From the NCBI GenBank assembly GCA_005239925.1, contig SBBA01000174.1, positions 1 through 36,100 on the forward strand: 36,100 nt of DNA, in the 5' to 3' direction. Below, in pieces: positions 8,228 to 16,525 of this stretch (position 1 is its first letter; every line of letters starts with the position of its first letter). A program made the position numbers and the translations under genes. Below the pieces are notes generated by a model that ran no database searches, was not told the DNA's origin, and was given only the letters and a program-made list of their open reading frames with translations. This DNA comes from Candidatus Troglogloeales bacterium (GTDB lineage: Bacteria > Nitrospirota > Nitrospiria > SBBL01 > SBBA01).

Positions 8228-9439
8228 ATGGCCGTTTACGAATATAAAGGTTTTGATGGCGCTGGAAAAGGCGTAACGGGTCTGATTGACGCCGACTCTC
8301 CCCGTCTGGCACGGGCAAAACTTCGTCAAAGCGGTTTGTTCACCACCGAGCTATTCCCCGTTCGTGAGGCGGCTGATTCACAACGCACGTTTTCCTCCAC
8401 CGATCGGGCCCCTCTGGGCGAATTGGCGCTCATGACACGACAATTGGCGACCCTCTTAAAGGCGGGTATGCCGCTGATGGAATCGTTAGCGGCATTAATC
8501 GAGCAGGCGGAAAAACCGGTCTCCCGAAAGGTATGGAGCGCGGTGCGGGACGCGGTGCGGGAAGGCGCTTCTTTCGCCGATGCCCTGGGGCAGCATCCCA
8601 AAACATTTTCCAACCTGTACCAACACATGGTTCGCGCGGGCGAGGCCTCTGGAACACTGGAGGCGATCCTGCTCCGCCTGGCCCAGTACCTGGAAAGTCA
8701 GGTCGCCCTTCGCGGCAAGATTGTTTCGATCTTGGCCTATCCGGTACTGATGATGATTGTCAGTGGGCTGATCCTGGTTTTATTAATCTCCTTTGTGGTG
8801 CCGAAGGTCACCGGCATTTTCGCCGATTTAAACCAGGCGTTGCCTTGGCCAACGGTACTGCTTCTGGGTATCAGTGACTTCTTTCGCAGCTTTGGGGTGA
8901 TCCTGATCCTCCTGGCCATTGGCGGCGTTGTTTTGCTCAAACAATATGTCAATACGCCAAAAGGGCGATGGCAATACGATCGTATTACGCTTCAATTGCC
9001 ATTGTTTGGGCGGTTGTTTAAGATTCTGGCAATTGCGCGATTTGCTAAGACGCTGGCCACACTGTTGGTCGGAGGGGTGCCTCTCCTTTCCGCAATGGCG
9101 ATTGTGGAGCAGGTGGTAGGCAATAAGATGATCGAGGAGGCCATTGGCAAGGCGCGCGAAAATATTCGCGAAGGAGAGGGGATTGCCGAGCCTTTAAAAC
9201 GAAGCGGTCTGTTCCCACCGCTCCTGACCCACTTGATTGCAATTGGAGAGAAGAGTGGTCAGTTGGAGCCGATGTTGGAAAAGGTATCGGAAAGTTACGA
9301 GAACGAAGTCGAACGAACAGTCACCACCGTCACTTCTCTGCTCGGCCCCTTTATGATTTTGGCCATGGGCGGGGTGGTTCTCTTTATTGTATTAGCAATT
9401 TTGCTTCCGATCTTTGATATCAGCCAGATCGTCCAATAA
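8228..9439 (+). CDS. gspF: Type II secretion system inner-membrane protein F
   Basis: MAVYEYKGFDGAGKGVTGLIDADSPRLARAKLRQSGL, LATLLKAGMPLMESL, GEKSGQLEPMLEKVSESYENEV. Confidence 0.95.
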   Translation: MAVYEYKGFDGAGKGVTGLIDADSPRLARAKLRQSGLFTTELFPVREAADSQRTFSSTDRAPLGELALMTRQLATLLKAGMPLMESLAALIEQAEKPVSRKVWSAVRDAVREGASFADALGQHPKTFSNLYQHMVRAGEASGTLEAILLRLAQYLESQVALRGKIVSILAYPVLMMIVSGLILVLLISFVVPKVTGIFADLNQALPWPTVLLLGISDFFRSFGVILILLAIGGVVLLKQYVNTPKGRWQYDRITLQLPLFGRLFKILAIARFAKTLATLLVGGVPLLSAMAIVEQVVGNKMIEEAIGKARENIREGEGIAEPLKRSGLFPPLLTHLIAIGEKSGQLEPMLEKVSESYENEVERTVTTVTSLLGPFMILAMGGVVLFIVLAILLPIFDISQIVQ

Positions 9440-9553
9440 TCCGCCAACGGACGGAGGCGAGCGAAGCCCTCCCGCTGGGCGGAACGTCGCCTGCGGTTGG
9501 TCTAGGTGTACAAGTGTTTTTACATGCAACGATTGTCTACACAAAAACTACCG
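9437..9553 (-). repeat. Family-2 repeat copy B (overlaps the gspF stop codon)
   Basis: Minus strand GTAGTTTTTGTGTAGACAATCG...GACCAACCGCAGGCGACGTTCCGCCCAGCGGGAGGGCTTCGCTCGCCTCCGTCCGTTGGCGGATTA. Confidence 0.8.
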
Positions 9554-9722
9554 CTTGCATCATTCTCTTGTGGCATCATTCCCGAATGGTTCTATCGGGA
9601 ATTCAGTGCCCCCCAAATAATGGGGATGGTGTAAAGGGCAAGAATCGTTATAATGGTGAAAATCGTTGACATGGTGCCAGGGGTATTTTACGATATGGGG
9701 TATAAAAATCCGGGAGTGGGAT

Positions 9723-10736
9723 ATGCCTATCGAGAAAAATAAAAGAGCGGAACCCCCGTCATGGATTCTCAAATTTGTTAACACCTTCTGGCAGCGAAGG
9801 CTCTGGTTTTTCGTTCCGTTCCTCAGCGGAATCGTTCTTTCCATCGGCCTGATTCTTATCCTGACACAATTTTACAATTCTGCGATATTTCCTCCGCATA
9901 TCAGGGAATGGTTGGAGGCGGAAAATGTACGACTCACCCGCAATTCCTTGGATGGTTTGAGAAAGATACTCTATCACCAGGAATCCGAGATCAACCAATT
10001 TAAGCGAATGAACGAAAACGAGTTGCCCTCCATGCTCAAGGCCAATCTGCGTATACTGGGACAACTTCATATTGATTTACATGAGACCCAAAAGGCGATA
10101 CGGGCCGAAAGCACCGGCGAGGCAAAACGCGGGCTATGGGCGGAAGATTGGCTGAAGAGAAAACGGGCCTTGGCGGATTTGCAAAAACGGTTTCCAGATC
10201 GTCATCCCAGGGTCGTTGCCGCAAAAAAGGAGTTTGGTCTTTTCGAGAAAAATATTTTGGATAAAGAAGCAGCCATATTGGCGGGGGACGTCCCCGTTGC
10301 CTTGATAGAGCGGGAAACACGACTGATGGAAAAGGTGCGCCTCTATGAAGGTCGCATTGAAAAGACGCCTGAACGGGAGAAGACGATGGCGCTCCTGTTA
10401 GAGAAAAGAAATCAAACCAAGGCGGCCTATCAAGCCCTTTTGGATAAAAAACCGTCGTATGTGCCGGATTCGGTGCTTATTGCACTCCAGGGCATTTTAT
10501 TCGGCTTCCTGGTTGGGGTTGTTCTGGTGTTTGTTCGAGAAAAAGCGGATCGTTCGATCCGTACGCACGAGGCATTGGAACAATTGCTTTCTGTGCCAGT
10601 TTTCGCATCCATATTAGACTACAAAGCGATTCCACCGGAAGGCAAGGCAAAGCCCTCCGCGATGAGGCCGACGGACGCCTCCAGTGCCTCTTTGTACGGC
10701 CAAAAAAGCCTGTTTTTTGCAAAGGATCGTCCATGA
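9723..10736 (+). CDS. Polysaccharide co-polymerase / chain-length-determinant-like membrane protein (Wzz/GumC-like)
   Basis: N-terminal TM (FVPFLSGIVLSIGLILILTQF), central charged coiled-coil, C-terminal TM (IALQGILFGFLVGVVLVFVRE), then a CpsD-like ATPase gene overlapping by 4 nt. Confidence 0.65.
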   Translation: MPIEKNKRAEPPSWILKFVNTFWQRRLWFFVPFLSGIVLSIGLILILTQFYNSAIFPPHIREWLEAENVRLTRNSLDGLRKILYHQESEINQFKRMNENELPSMLKANLRILGQLHIDLHETQKAIRAESTGEAKRGLWAEDWLKRKRALADLQKRFPDRHPRVVAAKKEFGLFEKNILDKEAAILAGDVPVALIERETRLMEKVRLYEGRIEKTPEREKTMALLLEKRNQTKAAYQALLDKKPSYVPDSVLIALQGILFGFLVGVVLVFVREKADRSIRTHEALEQLLSVPVFASILDYKAIPPEGKAKPSAMRPTDASSASLYGQKSLFFAKDRP

Positions 10737-11560
10737 CAGAAGATACAGAACCGATCATCAGCGGTGAAACCGTTGATTCTGATACCGACCTTTCAGAGGG
10801 TCTCACTAAATCAATTCCCGATCTAAAAGGGAAGGAAGGAGGAATGCCTGACCTGGTTCTTTTTAGTAGACCAGACTCCTCCCTGGGGGACCAATACAAG
10901 ATGCTTTTTACGGAAGTGGATCGGGCCTGTCAGGCCGGGGGAAAACGGATTATTGCCGTGACCAGTGCTGCCGCAGGCGAGGGGAAGACCTCGACCGTCG
11001 CAAATCTGGCCGTAGTGGCTGCCAGAAATTTTGGAAGAAAATGTCTGCTTATTGATGCCCACTTTAAAAGACCCAAGGTGGCCCACGTCTTTCGGTTGAG
11101 CCGTGGGCTGGGCCTCATTGATGTGATGATGAACCGGCGTTCCTTGGAACTGGTCTTAACCCAGAGCGCTATAGATAATTTGACACTTCTTCCGATGGGT
11201 CATTTTATCGGTAAAAAGGCAGAGGCGCTTAATATTGACGGGCTTAAGGATGTCTTCGCAAGGATTCGGGGGCAATATTACAATGTGCTCTGGAATGAAG
11301 AATTTGATGACTTTTCCGAGATGGCGCAATGCGAGATAGACCTGTTTGATTATATATTCATTGATGCGCCGCCGATTCCCTCTCCGGAAATGGCGATGAT
11401 CTCCGATGCGGCCGATGCTATTTTGCTGACGGTTCGCGCAGGAAGCACTCCCAAGGCCGTTGTGAAGCAGGCCGCGGCATCGCTTGATCCTGCCAAGTTG
11501 ATTGGGTCGGTTTTAACCTTTGCGCAGACCCCCTGGCCTCCCGCGGGGGCCTACCGGTAA
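10733..11560 (+). CDS. CpsD/CapB-family (BY-kinase-like) P-loop ATPase
   Basis: Walker A SAAAGEGKTST, degenerate Walker A' LLIDAHFKRPKV, Walker B YIFIDAPP. Confidence 0.75.
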   Translation: MTEDTEPIISGETVDSDTDLSEGLTKSIPDLKGKEGGMPDLVLFSRPDSSLGDQYKMLFTEVDRACQAGGKRIIAVTSAAAGEGKTSTVANLAVVAARNFGRKCLLIDAHFKRPKVAHVFRLSRGLGLIDVMMNRRSLELVLTQSAIDNLTLLPMGHFIGKKAEALNIDGLKDVFARIRGQYYNVLWNEEFDDFSEMAQCEIDLFDYIFIDAPPIPSPEMAMISDAADAILLTVRAGSTPKAVVKQAAASLDPAKLIGSVLTFAQTPWPPAGAYR

Positions 11561-11708
11561 TTGTCTTATGGAACAGATAGATTAAGCCTTCCACGTCTGT
11601 TTTCTTTTCGATCAGCGCCAGAAATTGACGAAATCGTACCAGGGTTTACCGATGCATAGAAATTGGTTCTACCGTGTTCACTGCCAGGGTAATCTCTCTA
11701 ACATTTCT

Positions 11709-11778
11709 TTAGGGTGTCTCTAAAAACCTAAGTCTCCCCGATAAGGAGGGTTTAGTGGATTTTTAGAGACACTCTTTA
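11709..11778. repeat. Family-1 MITE-like element, short copy upstream of rpsK
   Basis: AGGGTGTCTCTAAAAACC...CCCCGATAAGGAGGG...GGATTTTTAGAGACACTCT; terminal inverted repeats with one mismatch. Confidence 0.75.
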
Positions 11779-11871
11779 TCCCTATCTGATAAAAAATGTG
11801 TCGCGCCTGTTGCATACGGGCGCTTTTGTATGGTAGCCTTACGGTTTTACTGTCAATGAAGAAATGAGGAT

Positions 11872-12249
11872 ATGAAAAAGGGAGCCAAAAAAGAAAAGAA
11901 AAACGTTACCAGCGGGGTCGCCCATATCCAGGCCTCCTTTAACAATACCATCGTTACGATTACCGATACGTCAGGAAATGTAATCGTATGGGGCAGTTCC
12001 GGAAGTCAGGGATTTAAGGGGTCTCGCAAGAATACGCCATTTGCTGCGCAGCGCGCCGCGGAAACAGCGGCAAAGAAAGCAATGGAGCAGGGGATGCGAC
12101 ATGTTGATGTCCTCATTAAAGGGCCAGGTGCCGGACGGGATTCCACGGTTCGCGCGTTACAAGCAGCTGGTCTTAAGGTGAATCTGATTAAGGATGTTAC
12201 CCCCATTCCACACAACGGGTGTCGTCCACCAAAACGAAGACGGGTATAG
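11872..12249 (+). CDS. rpsK: 30S ribosomal protein S11
   Basis: [46 protein letters not shown]...[18 protein letters not shown]. Confidence 0.99.
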   Translation: MKKGAKKEKKNVTSGVAHIQASFNNTIVTITDTSGNVIVWGSSGSQGFKGSRKNTPFAAQRAAETAAKKAMEQGMRHVDVLIKGPGAGRDSTVRALQAAGLKVNLIKDVTPIPHNGCRPPKRRRV

Positions 12250-12350
12250 GAAGGGTTGGGCCCTGAGGGGGGCCTGATGGTAGGGGTATCCCCTTCGTGT
12301 ATTTAAACGAAGCGGAATTAGGCCCTTTGTTGGTAACATTCACATTTTTT

Positions 12351-12435
12351 GCTTAGGTAGTTTTTAGTGTAACAATGTCGGCGGGCTCACAGCGACCAAC
12401 GGGAGCTGTCGTTCGCCTCCGCTCGTAGCGGATGG
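12351..12435 (+). repeat. Family-2 repeat copy C (diverged, upstream of rpsD)
   Basis: TTTTTTGCTTAGGTAGTTTTTAGTGTAACAATGTCGGCGGGCTCACAGCGACCAACGGGAGCTGTCGTTCGCCTCCGCTCGTAGCGGAT. Confidence 0.6.
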
Positions 12436-12450
12436 GAGGGAAGAAAATAA

Positions 12451-13077
12451 ATGGGACGGTATCGTGGCTCGGTTTGCCGACTCTGTCGGCGGGAAACAAC
12501 AAAGCTCTATCTGAAAGGGTCGCGTTGTTTTACGGAAAAATGTGCGATTGATCGCAGAAACACCGTTCCGGGCCAACATGGTGGCGTAAGGCAGCGTCTT
12601 ACGGAATATTCGCTCCAGCTTCGCGAAAAGCAAAAACTAAAACGCATCTATGGGTTGTTGGAGGCCCAGTTTCGGCGCTATTTCTCCAACGCCGATAAGA
12701 TGAAGGGTGTAACAGGAGAAAACCTCCTTGTTTTGTTGGAATCACGGTTGGATAACGTGGTGTACCGGCTGGGGTTTGCCCTCTCTCGAAAACAGGCAAG
12801 GATGTTGGTCCGTCAGGGCCATTATCAGGTGAATGGGAAGACGGTCAATATTCCCTCTTACAATGTTGCCCTAAACGATACCGTGGGTGTTCGAGAGAAG
12901 AGTCGGACACTTGTGCCAGTAAGGGAGGCATTTGAAAAGATGGACACCCGAGTGATCCCCGACTGGCTGGAAGTGGACATCCCCCAGTTTCGCGGGTTGG
13001 TTCGGGGTCGGCCCACAAAAGAAGCCATTGCAATTCCTGTCAACGAGCAACTGGTGGTGGAGCTTTACTCAAGATAG
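12451..13077 (+). CDS. rpsD: 30S ribosomal protein S4 (four-Cys zinc-binding form)
   Basis: MGRYRGSVCRLCRRE...CFTEKCAIDRRNTVPGQHG; RLDNVVYRLGFALSRKQARMLVRQGHYQVNGKTVNIPSY. Confidence 0.99.
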   Translation: MGRYRGSVCRLCRRETTKLYLKGSRCFTEKCAIDRRNTVPGQHGGVRQRLTEYSLQLREKQKLKRIYGLLEAQFRRYFSNADKMKGVTGENLLVLLESRLDNVVYRLGFALSRKQARMLVRQGHYQVNGKTVNIPSYNVALNDTVGVREKSRTLVPVREAFEKMDTRVIPDWLEVDIPQFRGLVRGRPTKEAIAIPVNEQLVVELYSR

Positions 13078-13096
13078 TGAGGGATTAACCCAATCT

Positions 13097-13132
13097 AACC
13101 CGACGGAGCAGGAACCAGCGGGTTTTCTTTTT
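13097..13132 (+). terminator. Candidate intrinsic terminator between rpsD and rpoA
   Basis: AACCCG (13097-13102) ... CGGGTT (13119-13124) followed by TTCTTTTT. Confidence 0.5.
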
Positions 13133-13148
13133 AATTAGGATCATAAGA

Positions 13149-14108
13149 ATGACAGTTCAAACAAAAGATTTTCAAATGCCCTTCAAGTTAGAGTCGGAAA
13201 AAGAGACCTTAACCAAAACGTACGGAAAGTTTTTTGCCGAGCCGTTTGAGCGTGGATTCGGCGTTACCATAGGCAATTCGTTAAGGCGGGTGCTGCTTTC
13301 ATCCATTGCCGGAGGGGCCATTACTTCCATCAAGATTGAAGGGGTACAACACGAATTCTCCGCCCTGCCGGGAATGAAGGAAGATGTGACCGACCTGATC
13401 TTGAACCTAAAGCAGGTTCGTCTCAAGATGAATGCCGACAAGCCACAGACTATTCATATCAAGAAGAAGGGCGCCGGCGAAATACGGGCCAAAGATATTA
13501 TTCATTCTTCCGACATCGAAATTTTAAATCCCGACCTGTACGTGGCCACGCTGGATAAAGATGGCAATCTCGATATGGAAATGACAGTGAGAATGGGCCG
13601 GGGTTATCTGCCTGCGGAACGAAATGAAGAGGAAGGGGCGGTCATTGGGGTGATTCCCATTGATGCAATCTTTACCCCTATTAAGAAAGTGACCCTAAGC
13701 ATAGAAGCGGCACGTGTCGGTCGCCGAAGTGATTACGATAAACTGATTTTGGAAGTCCATACAGACGGGTCGGTTCGCCCAGAAGATGCCATTGGGTTTG
13801 CCGGAAAGATTTTAAAGGATCACCTGAAGATATTCATTAATTTTGAAGAGACCGATGAGGATATAGCCACCAAGGGAGACAAAAATAGAGCCTCGGGAAA
13901 AAATATTATGGATAAACCGGTTGCGGAACTTGAGCTATCGGTTCGAGCGGCGAACTGCCTTAAAAACGCGGAAATCTACACCATTGGTGAGTTGGTGAGT
14001 AAGACAGAAACAGAGATGCTGGACACAAAGAATTTTGGTGTCAAATCGTTAAACGAAATCAAAGATCTGCTTACTAGCATGGGGCTTTCTTTTGGAATGA
14101 AGAAATAG
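13149..14108 (+). CDS. rpoA: DNA-directed RNA polymerase subunit alpha
   Basis: [42 protein letters not shown]-terminal alpha-[26 protein letters not shown]. Confidence 0.99.
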   Translation: MTVQTKDFQMPFKLESEKETLTKTYGKFFAEPFERGFGVTIGNSLRRVLLSSIAGGAITSIKIEGVQHEFSALPGMKEDVTDLILNLKQVRLKMNADKPQTIHIKKKGAGEIRAKDIIHSSDIEILNPDLYVATLDKDGNLDMEMTVRMGRGYLPAERNEEEGAVIGVIPIDAIFTPIKKVTLSIEAARVGRRSDYDKLILEVHTDGSVRPEDAIGFAGKILKDHLKIFINFEETDEDIATKGDKNRASGKNIMDKPVAELELSVRAANCLKNAEIYTIGELVSKTETEMLDTKNFGVKSLNEIKDLLTSMGLSFGMKK

Positions 14109-14147
14109 AAGCGGCCGGAAGCCGCCTCTACGGAGAAGAGACTTTCA

Positions 14148-14621
14148 ATGAGACATCGTGCAAGTGGGAGACAATTAGGTAGAAACAGCTCGCATCGCAG
14201 GGCCCTTTTTCGCAATCTGGTTACCGCCCTGCTCCTACATGAAAGAATCGAGACCACGGAGGCCAAGGGTAAAGAACTCCGCGCCATTGCAGATCATATG
14301 ATTACCCTCGGTATTGCGGGTGATCTGGCCTCGCGAAGGGCGGCGTTGGCCTATGTACAGGATCCGAAGGCGGTGGTGCATCTCTTTTCAAAAATTGCCC
14401 CTTTGTTCAAAACAAACGGAGAAGCCGCAACGACAGCCAAGGGTGGATATACGCGACTTATTAAGACCCGTATCCGGTTTGGTGATGCTGCCCCCATGGT
14501 GATTGTGGAGTTCACGCGGAGAACGGAATCAGAGGCCTCTCTACCCGTGCCTGATAAAAAGGCAGTAAACCCAGCTAAGACAAAGGCGGAAAAAGAGGTT
14601 GCTGTTGCCGCTGCCTCCTGA
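14148..14621 (+). CDS. rplQ: 50S ribosomal protein L17
   Basis: MRHRASGRQLGRNSSHRRALFRNLVTALLLHERIETTEAKGKELR. Confidence 0.98.
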   Translation: MRHRASGRQLGRNSSHRRALFRNLVTALLLHERIETTEAKGKELRAIADHMITLGIAGDLASRRAALAYVQDPKAVVHLFSKIAPLFKTNGEAATTAKGGYTRLIKTRIRFGDAAPMVIVEFTRRTESEASLPVPDKKAVNPAKTKAEKEVAVAAAS

Positions 14622-14672
14622 CAACAATAATAAAGGTTTCTCTTCTGCCGGCTCGTATGCTTTGTGGCTGAT

Positions 14673-14771
14673 ATCTACGTTTTTTGCGTAGATCATTTTT
14701 TGTATAACAACATCGGTAGGCCCAGACCGACCAACGGGGGGGCTTGCTTGCCTCTGTCCGTTGGCGGATTG
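14673..14771 (+). repeat. Family-2 repeat copy D (upstream of gspM)
   Basis: ATCTACGTTTTTTGCGTAGATCATTTTTTGTATAACAACATCGGTAGGCCCAGACCGACCAACGGGGGGGCTTGCTTGCCTCTGTCCGTTGGCGGATT. Confidence 0.85.
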
Positions 14772-14778
14772 GCTTGAA

Positions 14779-15327
14779 ATGGCAAAAACCGGCTCTTTCC
14801 TGGCAAAACTTTCCCAACGTGAAAAACGCTTTTTATTTGTTGGAGGCGCCCTCATTGCGCTGATCCTTCTTTATCTTTATCTGATTGACCCGATACGGCA
14901 ACGTACCGCTCAATTGGATCAACTGATTCCCAAGCAGGAAGAGGCTATCAAAACACTGAGCAGCCTGTCAGAGGAGTATCGTTTCCTTTCTACCCAGATT
15001 AAGGCCATTGAGAGTCGTATGCCTGAAAAGAACCAGTTCTCGCCGTTATCCTATCTGGAGGACGTGGCCCGTCAAAACGACGTGCGCGACAAGATTTCCT
15101 ATATTCGATCCATGGTGCCGGTACCTCAGGCCCTTTATCAGGAAATCCCTATGGAGGTCAAAATGGAGGACATTTCTCTGTCCCGAATTGTTCCTTATTT
15201 GTCTACCCTGGAAAATGCTCCGTATTTTTTAAGGGTAAAACGGCTGAACATCAAAACCCGTTATGCCGATCCGGAAAAACTCGATGTCATCTTTGTGGTT
15301 TCTTCGTACGAAAAGATGAACCCATGA
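14779..15327 (+). CDS. gspM: Type II secretion system protein M (GspM-like)
   Basis: Short cytoplasmic N-terminus, one TM (RFLFVGGALIALILLYLYLIDPI), coiled coil, ferredoxin-like C-terminus; overlaps gspK. The ORF-track TTG start lies inside the repeat. Confidence 0.75.
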   Translation: MAKTGSFLAKLSQREKRFLFVGGALIALILLYLYLIDPIRQRTAQLDQLIPKQEEAIKTLSSLSEEYRFLSTQIKAIESRMPEKNQFSPLSYLEDVARQNDVRDKISYIRSMVPVPQALYQEIPMEVKMEDISLSRIVPYLSTLENAPYFLRVKRLNIKTRYADPEKLDVIFVVSSYEKMNP

Positions 15328-16274
15328 ACAAGAGAGGAGGAAGATGCCGACGTTTAGGCGAAGGCGGTTTCGCCCTTCTGATTACCCTTCTGGTCATTCT
15401 CCTTTTATCCGTTATTATTTTTGATCTTGATTTTCAGGCCCGGGCCGATTTGCGTTCGGCCTCCAACTTTCGAGACGATTTAAGCGCTTATTATCTGGCC
15501 CTCTCGGGTATTTCCGTTGGCAAAGAAATTTTGGAGCAGGACAGGACAGACGCCTCAAGCAGTTCAGATAACTTAGGCGAATTGTGGGCCACGCCGGTTC
15601 CACCGTTTCCCCTGGGAGAGGGAGAAATTTCAGGCGGAATACAGGACGAGCTAGGCAAGATTAATCTCAATGCGTTATTGGATATCAATGATCAACCGAT
15701 AGAATGGAGAGCAACGCAATTGAAAAATCTTTTTCAGTTACTAGAGGTGGGCCCAGAGCCTGTGGATGCCATCATTGATTGGATTGATAAGAACAGTGAT
15801 ACGCGAGGTTTTGGCGGCGCGGAGGATGAAACCTATCAACAGCTTGATCCTTCGTATTCTGCAAAAAACGGCCCCATAGACACACACAAGGAGCTTCGGT
15901 TTATCAAAGGCATCTCCTCAGAGGTCTACGAAAAGATTCTTCCCTATGTGACCATCTACCCGGATAACACCGATAAAGCTTTCTTTGGGAAGATTAATGT
16001 CAACACAGCGGATGCACTCATTCTTCAGAGTATGGGTATTGATGGCTCAGCCATAGAGCGCCTTATGAGGGAAAGACCTTATGACCAGAACACAATGGCA
16101 AACTTTAAAGCCGCGCTACCACCCAATCAAAACGTTGGTATTTTAGCTACGTTAGGTTACCAAAGCCATATCTTTTCCATGACCGCCGTAGGAGCCGTTC
16201 GAAACACCAAGAAGACGGTCCATGCCATTTGGGATCGTGACAAAAAGAAGCTACTCCATTTTCAGGTTGAATAA
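15324..16274 (+). CDS. gspK: Type II secretion system minor pseudopilin K
   Basis: GFALLITLLVILLLSVIIFDLDFQARADLRSASNF prepilin-type N-terminus; GKINLNALLDIN, IDWIDKN, and INVNTADALILQSMG. Confidence 0.9.
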   Translation: MNKRGGRCRRLGEGGFALLITLLVILLLSVIIFDLDFQARADLRSASNFRDDLSAYYLALSGISVGKEILEQDRTDASSSSDNLGELWATPVPPFPLGEGEISGGIQDELGKINLNALLDINDQPIEWRATQLKNLFQLLEVGPEPVDAIIDWIDKNSDTRGFGGAEDETYQQLDPSYSAKNGPIDTHKELRFIKGISSEVYEKILPYVTIYPDNTDKAFFGKINVNTADALILQSMGIDGSAIERLMRERPYDQNTMANFKAALPPNQNVGILATLGYQSHIFSMTAVGAVRNTKKTVHAIWDRDKKKLLHFQVE

Positions 16275-16305
16275 ACATCCTCTACACAGGCTATCCACAG
16301 CCAAT

Positions 16306-16321
16306 CAACAATATATTGTTG
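16306..16321. promoter_or_regulatory. 16-bp perfect palindrome upstream of the slp promoter (candidate operator)
   Basis: CAACAATATATTGTTG, self-complementary. Confidence 0.45.
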
Positions 16322-16359
16322 TTGAAAAATAATTTTACACTATATTTTGTATTTTTCTC

Positions 16360-16388
16360 TTGACAAGTCTATTTTTTTTAGTTAGACT
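16360..16388 (+). promoter_or_regulatory. Candidate sigma70-type promoter for slp
   Basis: TTGACA (16360-16365), 17-nt spacer, TAGACT (16383-16388). Confidence 0.6.
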
Positions 16389-16414
16389 GGTTTCAATCTA
16401 TCGTTTGAATGTAA

Positions 16415-16510
16415 GAGGTCGAGAGGTTGAGTTCTTTTATTTTGGGGAAATTCCCTCTAAATGGAGAACCCTCCTCTCCAAAACACTCCCCAGGCTTGCC
16501 TCTCGACCTC
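16415..16510 (+). ncRNA. Putative structured 5' leader of slp (cis-regulatory RNA candidate)
   Basis: Nested complementary arms: GAGGTCGAGAGG/CCTCTCGACCTC (12 bp, exact), TGGGGA/TCCCCA, GGAGA/TCTCC. Confidence 0.4.
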
Positions 16511-16525
16511 CCTAATAGGAACACG

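Noticed and set aside
12364-12633. Minus-strand ORFs overlapping rpsD and family-2 copy C
   Set aside because: Antisense to a highly conserved ribosomal gene and repeat sequence; no family resemblance.
14761-14778. TTG start for gspM (MADWLE)
   Set aside because: Lies in the end of the family-2 repeat; the ATG at 14779 is more plausible.
16285-16305. Possible replication origin (DnaA-box-like CTATCCACA)
   Set aside because: Only a single near-match; no cluster of boxes, DUE or dnaA/dnaN/gidA context. Kept only as a minor regulatory note.
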